From positions 1-31,747 of the forward strand of contig QHZX01000184.1 of the NCBI GenBank assembly GCA_003224835.1: a stretch of 31,747 nucleotides of DNA, read 5' to 3'. The position numbers were made by a program, and so were the translations under genes. The stretch comes from Acidobacteriota bacterium. Its GTDB lineage: Bacteria; Acidobacteriota; Terriglobia; Terriglobales; Acidobacteriaceae. Of this stretch, positions 1-8,411 are shown piece after piece (the stretch's first letter is position 1; the number at the start of each line of letters is the position of its first letter). The notes under the pieces were generated by a model that searched no databases, was not told the DNA's origin, and saw nothing but the letters and a program-made list of their open reading frames with translations.

Positions 1-905
1 CTGGCCAAATTTTCGCGAATTGAGGACTCATTCGGGGCCAAGACCTTGGCCTTATTCAGTTCCGCAATACCTTGGTCGAAATGCTTCTCGCGGCCAAGCA
101 ATTGTCCCAAGCTGCTGTGGGGCGGCCACAGATCAGGATTCAACTGCATCGACTTTCGCAGAAGTTGAATCGCCTCGTCCGTCGAACCCTGGTCACGAGC
201 CACCAACCCCATTTCGTAATAGACCTCAGGGTTCTTGGGATCGCGTGCCGATGCTTCCTTGAACGCATTCATCGCGGCTTCGTACTGCTCGTTCGAGTAA
301 TGGCCGAGCCCGAGCATCCGATAAGCCTCTGCATCTTCAAAATCCATGCTTAGAGCGGTACGAGCTTCGCCGATGGCATCGTCGCCGTCATCCGCTTGAT
401 AGAAGACCAGCGCCAGCCGATTGTGGACCGCAGGAAAATCCGGTTCCGATTCTTTGGAGCTGCTGTACTCATCAAAGGCCTCATCCCAGTGGCCTTGCTG
501 CTGGTTGAGATACCCCAAAGCAAAATGTAGCGCGCCATTATGCGGATCATCTTGCAGCAGTCCACTGATGATTGCCTCAGCGTCATCGAAATTCTTCTTG
601 CGGGAATCTGCTGCTGCCTGCGCCAGCGATGCAGGGCACGCATCAGCATTCTTGGGATGAACTCGCCGTAGCATATCCAGTAATTCCGTAGTAGCGCCAG
701 CGGCGCGAAGTTCCGCCTCAATTCGGGGTGTTAAAGACAGCAGGGATCCCCGCAGTCCAATGGTTCGGGCCAAATTGTAGGTGGGAACATCGGCAGCCAG
801 CCAGGCCAGCAAGTGGGCGCAATTTACTGGCGGCGCACTTTCCGCAATGGAGAGTGGAACGACGGCAAGTATTAGTCCAAGGACTACGAGTATTCTGCTA
901 CGCAA
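1..905 (-). CDS. Secreted TPR-repeat protein, 3' end beyond the left edge
   Basis: An open minus-strand frame runs from a TTG codon at 905 to the left edge without a stop. The TTG has a GGGAG Shine-Dalgarno 5 nt upstream, and no in-frame ATG lies nearby. The first ~20 residues (MRSRILVVLGLILAVVPLS) form a signal peptide, so the protein should be exported. The rest is made of 34-residue helical TPR units, for example AEAYRMLGLGHYSNEQYEAA and PEVYYEMGLVARDQGSTDEA. TPR proteins are protein-protein scaffolds; the partner and function cannot be told from sequence. It diverges from tatA. Confident in the frame and fold, not in any role. Confidence 0.8.
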   Translation of the reverse strand, partial: MRSRILVVLGLILAVVPLSIAESAPPVNCAHLLAWLAADVPTYNLARTIGLRGSLLSLTPRIEAELRAAGATTELLDMLRRVHPKNADACPASLAQAAADSRKKNFDDAEAIISGLLQDDPHNGALHFALGYLNQQQGHWDEAFDEYSSSKESEPDFPAVHNRLALVFYQADDGDDAIGEARTALSMDFEDAEAYRMLGLGHYSNEQYEAAMNAFKEASARDPKNPEVYYEMGLVARDQGSTDEAIQLLRKSMQLNPDLWPPHSSLGQLLGREKHFDQGIAELNKAKVLAPNESSIRENLA

Positions 906-1106
906 GGAGACTCCCGAAACCGGCCGGTGTTCGCCGGAACTTATACGCTGACAACAAGATAGAGGCTGGAGGTAATCGAAGCTAGGTCACGGAGGTAATA
1001 GGTGTTGCAGGAAAAGGTACAGCCCCCAGCTCCGGGCAAGGCCCGATTTGACGCGGCCATCGGGCTTCAGTAAGGTCTTACCTGAAGCGCACTTCGCGGA
1101 GGTCCT
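906..1106. promoter_or_regulatory. Divergent intergenic region with leader hairpins before tatA
   Basis: This 201-nt gap separates two divergently transcribed genes and must hold both promoters, but I see no strong -35/-10 pair. Two adjacent inverted repeats lie just before tatA. One is GCCCGAT (1041-1047) with ATCGGGC (1059-1065). The other is CTTCAG (1065-1070) with CTGAAG (1082-1087). They could fold in the tatA leader. No known riboswitch class is recognised. Confidence 0.35.
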
Positions 1107-1310
1107 ATGGAAGGCCTTTTTCAACCCATGCACTTGCTGGTCATTTTCTTGATTGCCCTAATTATTTTTGGGCCCAAGAAACTGCCGGAGCTGGGCAAGG
1201 GAATCGGGGAAGGTTTTCGCGCCCTGAAAGATAGTATGAAGGACAAACCAGAGCAGCCGGCTGCCACAGCCGCTGTCCCGCCTGCAAGTAATGAGGGAGC
1301 AAAGAGCTAG
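1107..1310 (+). CDS. tatA: Sec-independent protein translocase subunit TatA/E
   Basis: The 67-residue product has the TatA/E layout: a short N-terminal membrane helix (residues ~8-21, LLVIFLIALIIFGPKKLPEL), the FGP hinge, an amphipathic helix, and a charged, Pro/Ala-rich tail. TatA oligomers form the pore through which the Tat system exports folded, cofactor-loaded proteins carrying twin-arginine signals. A GGAGGT Shine-Dalgarno sits close before the ATG. tatB and tatC are absent here. The neighbouring molybdenum hydroxylase large subunit (2101-4278) carries a twin-arginine motif, so it is a plausible substrate; that link is inferred from proximity. TatA and TatE cannot be separated by sequence alone. 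Confidence 0.9.
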   Translation: MEGLFQPMHLLVIFLIALIIFGPKKLPELGKGIGEGFRALKDSMKDKPEQPAATAAVPPASNEGAKS

Positions 1311-1412
1311 CGGTATTCTCTCCAGATGCATTAGTCGTATTTCCCAGGTGACGAAATCCGTTCCCACCCCATCTTAGAGCTGACTTGCACATCGAATAAA
1401 AGGACGGGAATC

Positions 1413-1598
1413 ATGGCTAAAGAATCGCACGGAGATCCAAAAGGGGCAGAAGAACCAAAACCGAATCCACACCCACCGTAGAAGCGCGAAGAAGACGGAG
1501 AGGCTGCTCTCGACAAGACTCTTGCCGACAGCTTTCCGGCGAGCGATCCACCATCGTCGATTCCTGATCCCGACGAGGACAAAGAAAACGCCGCCTGA
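1413..1598 (+). pseudogene. Small SFPASDPP-motif protein interrupted by an in-frame amber codon
   Basis: From ATG 1413 the frame encodes 22 residues (MAKESHGDPKGAEEPKPNPH...), then TAG at 1479-1481. It continues open in the same frame to TGA at 1596-1598, encoding KREEDGEAALDKTLADSFPA followed by SDPPSSIPDPDEDKENAA. The LDxxLxxSFPASDPPS segment is one I recognise from small bacterial proteins of unknown function, so the part after the stop looks like real coding sequence. The gene is therefore either broken by one nonsense change or affected by a sequence error. An independent start after the stop is not apparent. No function is assigned. Confidence 0.6.
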
Positions 1599-1631
1599 AG
1601 TGCGTCTATAATTTCGTAGGGCGCAGACGAA

Positions 1632-2108
1632 ATGGCTTTCACTCTCGTCGTCAATGGCACAGAACAGCGCGTGAATGTTGAGCCGGAGAAGCCGCTGCTC
1701 TATGTTTTGCGCGACGACCTCACTCTTACTGGCACCAAGTACGGATGCGGCGAAGGCCAGTGTGGCGCTTGCACGGTGCTGGTTGATGGGTCGCCCGAGC
1801 GTTCCTGCCGATTGCCGGTGTCCTCCGCGGCGGGAAAGAAAATCACCACCATCGAAGGCTTAAGCCACGGAGAGAAGCTACATCCGATCCAGCAAGCATT
1901 TCTGGACGTTGAAGCGTTCCAGTGCGCTTACTGCACCTCCGGAATGATCGTTTCGGCGGCTGCCCTGCTCGAGCGCACGCCAAATCCCAGTGATCAACAA
2001 ATCATCAGTCACATGGATGGGAACATCTGCCGGTGTGGCGTGTACGCCAGAATCATCGAGGCGGTACACCGTGCGGCGGCGATTCTGGGGAGGGCGCAAA
2101 ATGCGTAA
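1632..2108 (+). CDS. Molybdenum hydroxylase 2Fe-2S subunit (isoquinoline 1-oxidoreductase alpha-like)
   Basis: The 158-residue protein is the two-cluster iron-sulfur subunit of xanthine-oxidase-family enzymes. It passes electrons from the Moco site to an external acceptor. The N-terminal plant-ferredoxin domain has C39, C44, C47 and C59 (CGEGQCGAC...C). The C-terminal helical domain has C98, C101, C133 and C135 (CAYC...CRC). Length is typical. It overlaps the next gene by 8 nt (ATGCGTAA), implying translational coupling with the Moco subunit. The family uses N-heterocycles or aldehydes; substrate is not predictable. No FAD subunit is nearby, which fits the two-subunit IorAB type. Confidence 0.9.
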   Translation: MAFTLVVNGTEQRVNVEPEKPLLYVLRDDLTLTGTKYGCGEGQCGACTVLVDGSPERSCRLPVSSAAGKKITTIEGLSHGEKLHPIQQAFLDVEAFQCAYCTSGMIVSAAALLERTPNPSDQQIISHMDGNICRCGVYARIIEAVHRAAAILGRAQNA

Positions 2109-4278
2109 TCTGCCTCTCGATGGGGAACTCGTCGAAGTGCCCGAAGCTCAGGATTTCGAACTCCGGCAGCATGATTCTATTTTGCGATTGCCGCACGCGT
2201 TTAGTTTTGATCGTCGGGGATTTTTCAAAGTACTAGGCGGAGGCCTGCTGGTTTGTATCGCAGCGCGGCATGCTACCTCCCAGGAATCGGGCGCTGGGGC
2301 ACACCGCGATCATGAACCGCCCAAGACGCTGGATTCCTGGTTGCACATCGGCGAGAACGGCGAAGTCACTGCTTTTACCGGGAAGGTCGAGGTTGGACAA
2401 AACGCTCGCACCTCGCTAGCGCAGCAGGTTGCGGAAGAACTTCGGGTTCCGCTCACGTCCGTTCGCCTGATTATGGGTGATACCGAGCTGACACCCTATG
2501 ACATGGGCACATTCGGAAGCCGCACGACTCCGCAGATGGGGATGCAACTGCGGAAGGTTTCTGCCAGCGCGCGTGCGGTTTTAATTCAAATGGCTGCCGA
2601 GCGATGGTCCGCAGATGCAAGTGGACTCGTTGTGCAAGAGGGGAAGATCAGCGATCCGAAAACTAATCGCACAATTTCTTACGCGGAACTGGTGCACGGA
2701 CAGAAGCTTGCCAAATTAATTCCCGATGACCCGGAACTCACTCCGGCCAGCGATTGGAAAGTTGCCGGAGCGTCAGCGCCAAAAGCAAATGGTCGCGATT
2801 TTGTGACCGGCGCGCACCAATATACGACCGATGTAGGTCTTCCCGGAATGCTGCATGGGAAAGTCGTGCGGCCAAGTGCGTTCCATGCGAAGTTGATGTC
2901 ATGTGATACATCACAGGCGGAGAAGATTCCGGGCGTCAGCGTGGTGCATGACGGCGACTTCATTGGGGTGTCCGCAATGGATGTAATGACCACGGGTCGA
3001 GCATCGCAGGCAATACGCGCTCAATGGGATGCGCCTCCGCAGATTTCGGACCGCGAGCTCTTCGATCACCTCAGAAAAGGTGCTTCAGACGAAAACGATA
3101 ACAAAGAGCAGTTCGTTCTGGGGTCGGTTGAACAATCGCGGGCCCAAGCCTCGAAAACACTACAGCAAACTTATACGGTTGCGTACATTGCGCACACTCC
3201 GCTAGAGCCGAGGGCTGCTGTCGCAGAATGGAAAGACGGCAAGCTCACGGTGTGGACGGGAACCCAGCGGCCATCCGCTGTTAAGGAAGAACTCGCGCAG
3301 GCGTTTCGGCTTTCACCTGAAAACGTGCGAGTGATTGTGCCTGACACGGGCTCTGCATACGGAGGCAAGCACACCGGGGAAGCGGCGGTGGAAGGGGCGC
3401 GCCTGGCAAAAGCTGCCGGGAAGCCGGTAAAGCTGATTTGGTCGCGGGAAGAAGAATTTACCTGGGCATACTTCCGTCCTGCCGGCGTGATTGACGTAAG
3501 CAGCGGAGCCAAGGCCGACGGCAGTATTATTTTTTGGGAATACGATAATTTCAATTCCGGTCCCGCAGCGATGCGTACGCCGTACGAAGTTGCTAACCAA
3601 CGGATTACGTTTCATCCCGCGGATGCTCCCCTGCGGCAGGGCTCTTACCGTTCACTGGCTGCGGCGGCGAATCACTTTGCGCGCGAGTCCCACATGGATG
3701 AACTTGCGCACGAGTTTCGAATGGATCCCCTCGAATTCCGATTGAAGAATCTGAAGAATGATCGGCTGCGCGCTGTCTTCCAAGCTGCGGCTGAAAAATT
3801 CGGTTGGGGTAAACAGAAAGCAACTCCCGGCATAGGCTTCGGGCTTGGTGGCGGGTTCGAGAAAGGCGGTTACATCGCGACCTGCGCGGAGGTTTCGGTG
3901 CAACGTGGAGCGGTCAAAGTAACCCGCGTGGTCGAGGCGTTCGATTGCGGGGCAGTGGTGAATCCGCAGGGTTTGAAAAATCAGATTGCTGGCGCGGTTA
4001 TGCAGGGTTTGGGTGGCGCATTGTTTGAGGCAATCCGTTTTGAGAATGGCCGGATTGTGAATCCTCATCTTTCTGAATATCGCGTTCCCCGTTTCAGTGA
4101 TCTGCCGCAGATCGATGTAGTGCTGGTCGATCGGAAAGATCAGCGTTCGATGGGCGCGGGTGAGACGCCACTGACGGGAATTGCGCCAGCGGTTGGCAAC
4201 GCGCTTTTCTCCGCTACCGGGAGCCGCATTCGGTCCTTGCCGCTGGCGCCGAGCGGAATACCCAATAAAGCCTCATGA
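2101..4278 (+). CDS. Molybdopterin-binding large subunit with Tat signal (isoquinoline 1-oxidoreductase beta-like)
   Basis: The catalytic subunit partners the 2Fe-2S protein just upstream and hydroxylates an aldehyde or N-heterocycle at a molybdenum-cytosine-dinucleotide centre. I chose ATG 2101 (725 aa), which overlaps the upstream stop; an in-frame ATG at 1990 lies inside the upstream gene. Residues 38-50 (RRGFFKVLGGGLL) form a twin-arginine signal, so the complex is probably exported folded to the periplasm. Moco-domain landmarks include PLEPRAAVAEW, DTGSAYGGKHTGEAAVEGA, RQGSYRSLAAAANHF and the C-terminal GAGETPL, whose Glu (~688) aligns with the family's catalytic glutamate. Family confident; substrate unknown. 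Confidence 0.88.
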   Translation: MRNLPLDGELVEVPEAQDFELRQHDSILRLPHAFSFDRRGFFKVLGGGLLVCIAARHATSQESGAGAHRDHEPPKTLDSWLHIGENGEVTAFTGKVEVGQNARTSLAQQVAEELRVPLTSVRLIMGDTELTPYDMGTFGSRTTPQMGMQLRKVSASARAVLIQMAAERWSADASGLVVQEGKISDPKTNRTISYAELVHGQKLAKLIPDDPELTPASDWKVAGASAPKANGRDFVTGAHQYTTDVGLPGMLHGKVVRPSAFHAKLMSCDTSQAEKIPGVSVVHDGDFIGVSAMDVMTTGRASQAIRAQWDAPPQISDRELFDHLRKGASDENDNKEQFVLGSVEQSRAQASKTLQQTYTVAYIAHTPLEPRAAVAEWKDGKLTVWTGTQRPSAVKEELAQAFRLSPENVRVIVPDTGSAYGGKHTGEAAVEGARLAKAAGKPVKLIWSREEEFTWAYFRPAGVIDVSSGAKADGSIIFWEYDNFNSGPAAMRTPYEVANQRITFHPADAPLRQGSYRSLAAAANHFARESHMDELAHEFRMDPLEFRLKNLKNDRLRAVFQAAAEKFGWGKQKATPGIGFGLGGGFEKGGYIATCAEVSVQRGAVKVTRVVEAFDCGAVVNPQGLKNQIAGAVMQGLGGALFEAIRFENGRIVNPHLSEYRVPRFSDLPQIDVVLVDRKDQRSMGAGETPLTGIAPAVGNALFSATGSRIRSLPLAPSGIPNKAS

Positions 4279-4351
4279 GCCTTCTGCAACCCCTCCGGTT
4301 GTGGCATCATCCTTTAGTCATTAGAAAATTTAACTATCCCAGAAGGTGAAC

Positions 4352-5656
4352 ATGAAGCGACTTGCCGCTTTTCTCTTCACGGTTTTCTGCTGTGTTCTCG
4401 CCAGCCTGGTTCTGGAAGTTGCCCTTTTTGCTCAGGGAAAGTCTTCTCCCTTCTACGACTATCGTTCCGAAAGCCCGGGCACCATTCACAAGCTTACGAC
4501 CAAGGATTTGCCAGCGCCGTTTGCGTCTAAGTCAGCGAATAATTTTCCTGTCCCTGCGCCGCGGCCAGAGGGCGCAATTCCTAAGTCGCTGCCAGGATTC
4601 AAAGTCCAGCTCTTTGCGACTGGTATCGACGAGCCGCGCAAATTATTGACGGCACCGAATGGCGATATCTTCTTGGCCGAGAGTTCCAAAGGTGAAATTG
4701 CAGTTTTTCGCGGGGTCACGAAAGAAGGGAAGCCTGAGCAGCAATCGACTTTTGCGACAGGACTGAACCGTCCATTCGGCATTGCTTTCTACCCACCAGG
4801 TAAAGATCCGCAATGGGTTTACATCGGCGACACCGATGCTGTCCTGCGCTTTTCTTATCACAATGGCGACCTCAAGGCCACTGGCAAGCCTCAGACAATC
4901 GTTGCCGAAATTTTTCCCGGCGCCAAGCATCATGAAGGACATTGGACGCGTGATGTCGTCTTCTCACCGGATGGCAAAAAGATGTTTGTCTCAGTCGGAT
5001 CGGCGTCCAATATCGACGATCCCGATACTCACAAGACCGAGTTTCATCGCGCTAACGTTCTCGAATACAATCCCGACGGCTCGGGACTGCGAGTTTTTGC
5101 CTCAGGCATTCGCAATCCAGTTGGGCTGGCGATAAATCCAAAAACTGGTGAACTGTGGACCGCGACCAACGAACGAGATGCACTCGGCGATAATCTTGTC
5201 CCCGACTACACTACCCACGTTCAGGACGGCGGCTTTTACGGCTGGCCGTGGTATTACATGGGGGGGAATCATGATCCGCGGCTACCAGACAGTCATCCCG
5301 ATCTGCGCGCGAAGATCATTACGCCCGATGTGATCATTCAACCGCACAGCGCCCCACTGACTTTTGCGTTCTATAACGGCAGTCAATTTCCTGCCGAGTA
5401 TCGGGGCGATATGTTCCTGGCGCTGCATGGATCGTGGAACCGGAGCCCGCGGACGGGTTACATGGTAGTACGTGTTCCCTTGCACGGAGAGGGAAAGGCC
5501 TCAGGTGAATACGAGGAGTTCCTTACCGGGTTCGTCACCGGCGACGGAAATGTCTGGGGACGGCCGGTGGGGATTGCGGTTGCAAAAGATGGATCGTTGC
5601 TGGTCAGCGACGACGGCACCGGCTCGATCTGGCGTGTCAGCTACGAAGGAAAATAG
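4352..5656 (+). CDS. Secreted PQQ-dependent sugar dehydrogenase-like beta-propeller (sorbosone dehydrogenase type)
   Basis: About 434 residues start with a signal peptide (MKRLAAFLFTVFCCVLASLV) and continue as a six-bladed-propeller protein of the glucose/sorbosone dehydrogenase family. Propeller motifs include PGFKVQLFATGIDEPRKLL, GLNRPFGIAFY, HWTRDVVFSPDGKKMFVSVG, SGIRNPVGLAINPKTGEL and GGFYGWPWYYMGG. HWTRD matches the region of the catalytic histidine. ATG 4352 is preferred over GTG 4346 because AGAAGG lies 5-6 nt before it. Members oxidise sugars or aldoses with PQQ in the periplasm; no PQQ biosynthesis genes lie in this window. It is 73 nt downstream of the molybdenum hydroxylase pair and could share its transcript (inference). 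Confidence 0.82.
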   Translation: MKRLAAFLFTVFCCVLASLVLEVALFAQGKSSPFYDYRSESPGTIHKLTTKDLPAPFASKSANNFPVPAPRPEGAIPKSLPGFKVQLFATGIDEPRKLLTAPNGDIFLAESSKGEIAVFRGVTKEGKPEQQSTFATGLNRPFGIAFYPPGKDPQWVYIGDTDAVLRFSYHNGDLKATGKPQTIVAEIFPGAKHHEGHWTRDVVFSPDGKKMFVSVGSASNIDDPDTHKTEFHRANVLEYNPDGSGLRVFASGIRNPVGLAINPKTGELWTATNERDALGDNLVPDYTTHVQDGGFYGWPWYYMGGNHDPRLPDSHPDLRAKIITPDVIIQPHSAPLTFAFYNGSQFPAEYRGDMFLALHGSWNRSPRTGYMVVRVPLHGEGKASGEYEEFLTGFVTGDGNVWGRPVGIAVAKDGSLLVSDDGTGSIWRVSYEGK

Positions 5657-5809
5657 CGGGTATTCCTTCGCAAATCCTAGCGACGGGCGTTCTCTTTCGT
5701 TCAGAGAGATGAATTAGCCGCGAGGAATGCCGATACGGCGGACGAGGTCCTGAAACCGCGGGTCAGAGCGGAGAGAGTTGAGTCGGGGATCCACCCCGAT
5801 CCATGGCAT

Positions 5810-7600
5810 TCAAGTTGAGCGCTGGAGAAAGGCCCTCTGCAAGGAGTCGATTGCTTTTTCTTTTTCGCCCAGCTCCGTGTAAGCCGCAGCGACAATGAAG
5901 CCACAGATATAGTGACCTTTTGCTTCATTCAGCGCCATGGCCAAGACTTGGTTGGCCTTTGCTTTTTCGCTCACCTGTGCAAGGGCTGCCGCCGTGGTTG
6001 CAAGGCCGCTCGGGCTATTTCCAACGCGCACTGCATCGTCGGCCGCCCGCAGAGTTTCAGCGTTCTTGCCCATTTGCGCATATGCCATGGAGAGAATGGC
6101 GTAAGGTATGCCTGCCGCAGGCTCTAACTCGATGGTCTTGCGGCATTGGTCAATGGTCTCCGGCATTCGGCCTGAGAAGTAATAAATCCACAGTGCTTCG
6201 TTGCGGCTTTCAACCGCCAGTGGATCATGAAGGTACGCCTGCTGTACTCGCGATAGTGCTTCATCGAAGCGGCCCAATGTTCCCAGGTAATCCGCGTAGC
6301 CGAGTTGCGCTTCCGGCAGGCTGGGATTGATCTCGAGTGCGCGTCGGTACTCCTCTTGTGCTCGTGTCCAATTCCAATCGAAAAACAGGTAAGCGTCGCC
6401 CAGCTTCACGTGCGCACTTGGGAGTTGGGGATCGAGTTCAATCGCGCGCTGGGCGGCCCGCTTGGCTCGCGGCATCACTTCGGCGGGCGAATTATAGTAG
6501 GTGGTCGCGGATTCATAGGCCTCGGCAAGCGCGGAGTAGAGGCGCGCATCCTTCGGATCGATCGCGATTCCTTCCTGAAAATACTGAATGGCTTTACTTA
6601 TAGATTCTCTTGTGCCTTGCCCGAGCTCGTGCAAGCCGAGAAGATATTTGTCATAGCTCTCGATATTAAGATGTGCGTTTGCATCCGATCTCGTCACGGC
6701 GGCTAATAGTTCAATCGAGAGTGAGTCTGTTACCCTTTGCGCAATTTCCCGCTGAATAGTCAATACATCATCCAGTGGCCGTTCATAGCTCTCGGCCCAG
6801 ACATGCGTCTGTGGCCTCGCCTGAATCAGCTGAGCGGTAATTCGCACACGTCCGCCAGCTCGCCGAACACTGCCCTCCATCACGTACCCGACCCCTAGTT
6901 CCCGACCAATTTGCGCGATCGACGCTTTGGTGTGTTTATAGTGCACGATCGACGTGCGAGCGATAACTCCCAGTCTCGAGGGTTGTACCTGCCCCAACTG
7001 GGCAATCATCTCCTCTGTAAGACCATCTGCGAAGTAATCTTCGTTAGCATCGCCGCTCAAGTTTTCAAAGGGCAGAACGGCCAGCATAACCTTGCTGGGA
7101 GAAGCATTCCGCGCTCGCCAAAAACGCTGCGCGAGCACACTCGCTGCCACGATGAAGATGGCCGCGAGCGCCCATGGCCAGACAGTCCTCCGGCGGCTCA
7201 CGCGCAGAGTCGACTGCGCAGAATCGGATGATTGCAGTGGGGGTGACGGGGATTCTGCGCTATCGCCCAACTGCCGAACCGAGCCTACGAATCTATATCC
7301 CCGCTTAGGGACTGTCTCGATGTACTTGCGCCCGTCCGGTCCCTCGCCTAGCACCTGCCGCAGGTTGAACACCCGCCTTGCAAGATTGTTTTCCTCGATG
7401 AAAACGCCTGGCCAGACCTTTTCCAGGAGTTCCTCTTTCCCGACGATGTGTCCTGCCTTTTCGACCAGTACGATAAGCGTTTCCAAATCTTTTGGCGGCA
7501 GGGCGACAGGATGCCCGTCGCGAACGAGAACCTTTTCGTCCGTGTCGAGTTGATAAGCGCCGAATTCGTAAATGTTCTTTGTTCTCAAGGAAGTGCCCAC
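5810..7600 (-). CDS. CadC-like membrane regulator: winged helix, TM helix, TPR domain
   Basis: The 596-residue product has an OmpR-type winged-helix domain (~10-108, ending KRGYRFVGSV). A Ser/Pro linker and one membrane helix (~141-158) follow. Next is the module starting VMLAVLPFENLSGDANEDYF, seen in CadC/adenylate-cyclase-associated proteins, then TPR repeats to the end. It likely reads a periplasmic signal and binds DNA from the membrane. The first possible start after an in-frame stop is GTG 7600, without a good Shine-Dalgarno. After TGA 5810-5812 the frame continues 31 codons to TAA at 5714, encoding the usual family ending (VDPRLNSLRSDPRFQDLVRR). The TGA sits where tryptophan is expected. 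Divergent from the genes at 7794 and 8412. Confidence 0.85.
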   Translation of the reverse strand: MGTSLRTKNIYEFGAYQLDTDEKVLVRDGHPVALPPKDLETLIVLVEKAGHIVGKEELLEKVWPGVFIEENNLARRVFNLRQVLGEGPDGRKYIETVPKRGYRFVGSVRQLGDSAESPSPPLQSSDSAQSTLRVSRRRTVWPWALAAIFIVAASVLAQRFWRARNASPSKVMLAVLPFENLSGDANEDYFADGLTEEMIAQLGQVQPSRLGVIARTSIVHYKHTKASIAQIGRELGVGYVMEGSVRRAGGRVRITAQLIQARPQTHVWAESYERPLDDVLTIQREIAQRVTDSLSIELLAAVTRSDANAHLNIESYDKYLLGLHELGQGTRESISKAIQYFQEGIAIDPKDARLYSALAEAYESATTYYNSPAEVMPRAKRAAQRAIELDPQLPSAHVKLGDAYLFFDWNWTRAQEEYRRALEINPSLPEAQLGYADYLGTLGRFDEALSRVQQAYLHDPLAVESRNEALWIYYFSGRMPETIDQCRKTIELEPAAGIPYAILSMAYAQMGKNAETLRAADDAVRVGNSPSGLATTAAALAQVSEKAKANQVLAMALNEAKGHYICGFIVAAAYTELGEKEKAIDSLQRAFLQRST

Positions 7601-7793
7601 AGGAAGAAATTCTCAATAATTTATTCAGAACTCCTCAAAGACATTCCAAGCACCTTTCGGCACCTTGCTGAGAGCACAGCAAGTGGGGCTCAGCATTACG
7701 CCAGCAGAGTGTGGCCGATTTTATCCCATTCTGGCAGGTTTAGGAACGAGCGGTTGAACGAACAAATCACATTTCTTACCGGAGGGTTGGTCA
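7601..7793. promoter_or_regulatory. Divergent promoter region with an inverted repeat (possible operator)
   Basis: This 193-nt gap lies between the CadC-like regulator and two secreted-protein genes transcribed the other way. It has a perfect inverted repeat, CTTGCTG (7664-7670) and CAGCAAG (7677-7683), with a 6-nt centre, plus a wider GCTGAG/CTCAGC pair (7667-7672 and 7689-7694). A regulator binding here to control itself and its neighbours is a common arrangement, but this is inference from layout. A strong GGAGG Shine-Dalgarno precedes the 7794 ATG. Confidence 0.4.
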
Positions 7794-8378
7794 ATGAAAA
7801 TCGCACAAATTGCAAAGTATTCGATGGTGGCTTTGATTCTGGGCGGCGTGACTACCGGACGTGCCACAGCGCAATCCACCCATAATCACGCAGCAAGTTC
7901 TCAACGACTTACGACAGCTCAGGGTGCGCTCCTGCAAGCCGTGCGCGAGTCGACAGCAAGGTTCAAGGACGTCTCGGCAGCAGAGGCCGAGGGGTACTCC
8001 CTGCTATTCGGTTGCGTGACGGGTCCAGATTCAGGCGCGATGGGGCTCCACTACGTGAACATGACGCTTGTGGGCAGCGGTGTGGTTGATGCCATTAAGC
8101 CCCAAATCGTGATCTACGAACCGCAACCCGATGGTCACCTTCAATTAATCGGCGCCGATTTTCTGGTCCTCGCCGATCAATGGGACAAGGCCCATCCTGG
8201 GCAAGGCGCGCCACAGCTTATGGGCCAGCTTTATCACTACTTCGAAAGCCCCAATCGTTTCGGTCTCCCGCCGTTCTACACCCTTCATGTTTGGGCGTGG
8301 AAGCCAAATCCAAACGGCGCGTTCGTGAACTGGCACCCAAACGTCTCCTGCGCGGCATTTTCAGGCCAGACTCAGTAA
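7794..8378 (+). CDS. Secreted hypothetical protein
   Basis: The 194-residue protein starts with a signal peptide (MKIAQIAKYSMVALILGGVT, cut probably near ATAQS) and has no other membrane segment. The mature part is soluble and contains GCVTGPDSGAMGLHYVNMTL, IVIYEPQPDGHLQLIGADFL and a C-terminal FYTLHVWAWKPNPNGAF...NWHPNVSC. Two cysteines (in GCVTG and NVSC) could form a disulfide; repeated His/Trp residues might bind metal, but no known site is recognised. I have seen similar proteins in soil bacteria without a function. It lies 33 nt before the DUF1326-like gene, so the two are likely co-transcribed. Confidence 0.75.
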   Translation: MKIAQIAKYSMVALILGGVTTGRATAQSTHNHAASSQRLTTAQGALLQAVRESTARFKDVSAAEAEGYSLLFGCVTGPDSGAMGLHYVNMTLVGSGVVDAIKPQIVIYEPQPDGHLQLIGADFLVLADQWDKAHPGQGAPQLMGQLYHYFESPNRFGLPPFYTLHVWAWKPNPNGAFVNWHPNVSCAAFSGQTQ

Positions 8379-8411
8379 AGCAACAGAACACAACAACGTG
8401 GAGGAATCATA

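Noticed and set aside
1990..2100. Upstream ATG extending the Moco subunit by 37 residues
   Set aside because: The extension lies inside the 2Fe-2S gene in another frame; ATG 2101 overlaps the stop and gives a sensible N-terminus with the Tat signal.
5810..5812. Selenocysteine at the TGA of the CadC-like gene
   Set aside because: The expected residue is tryptophan, no SECIS-like hairpin is evident, and regulators of this type are not selenoproteins.
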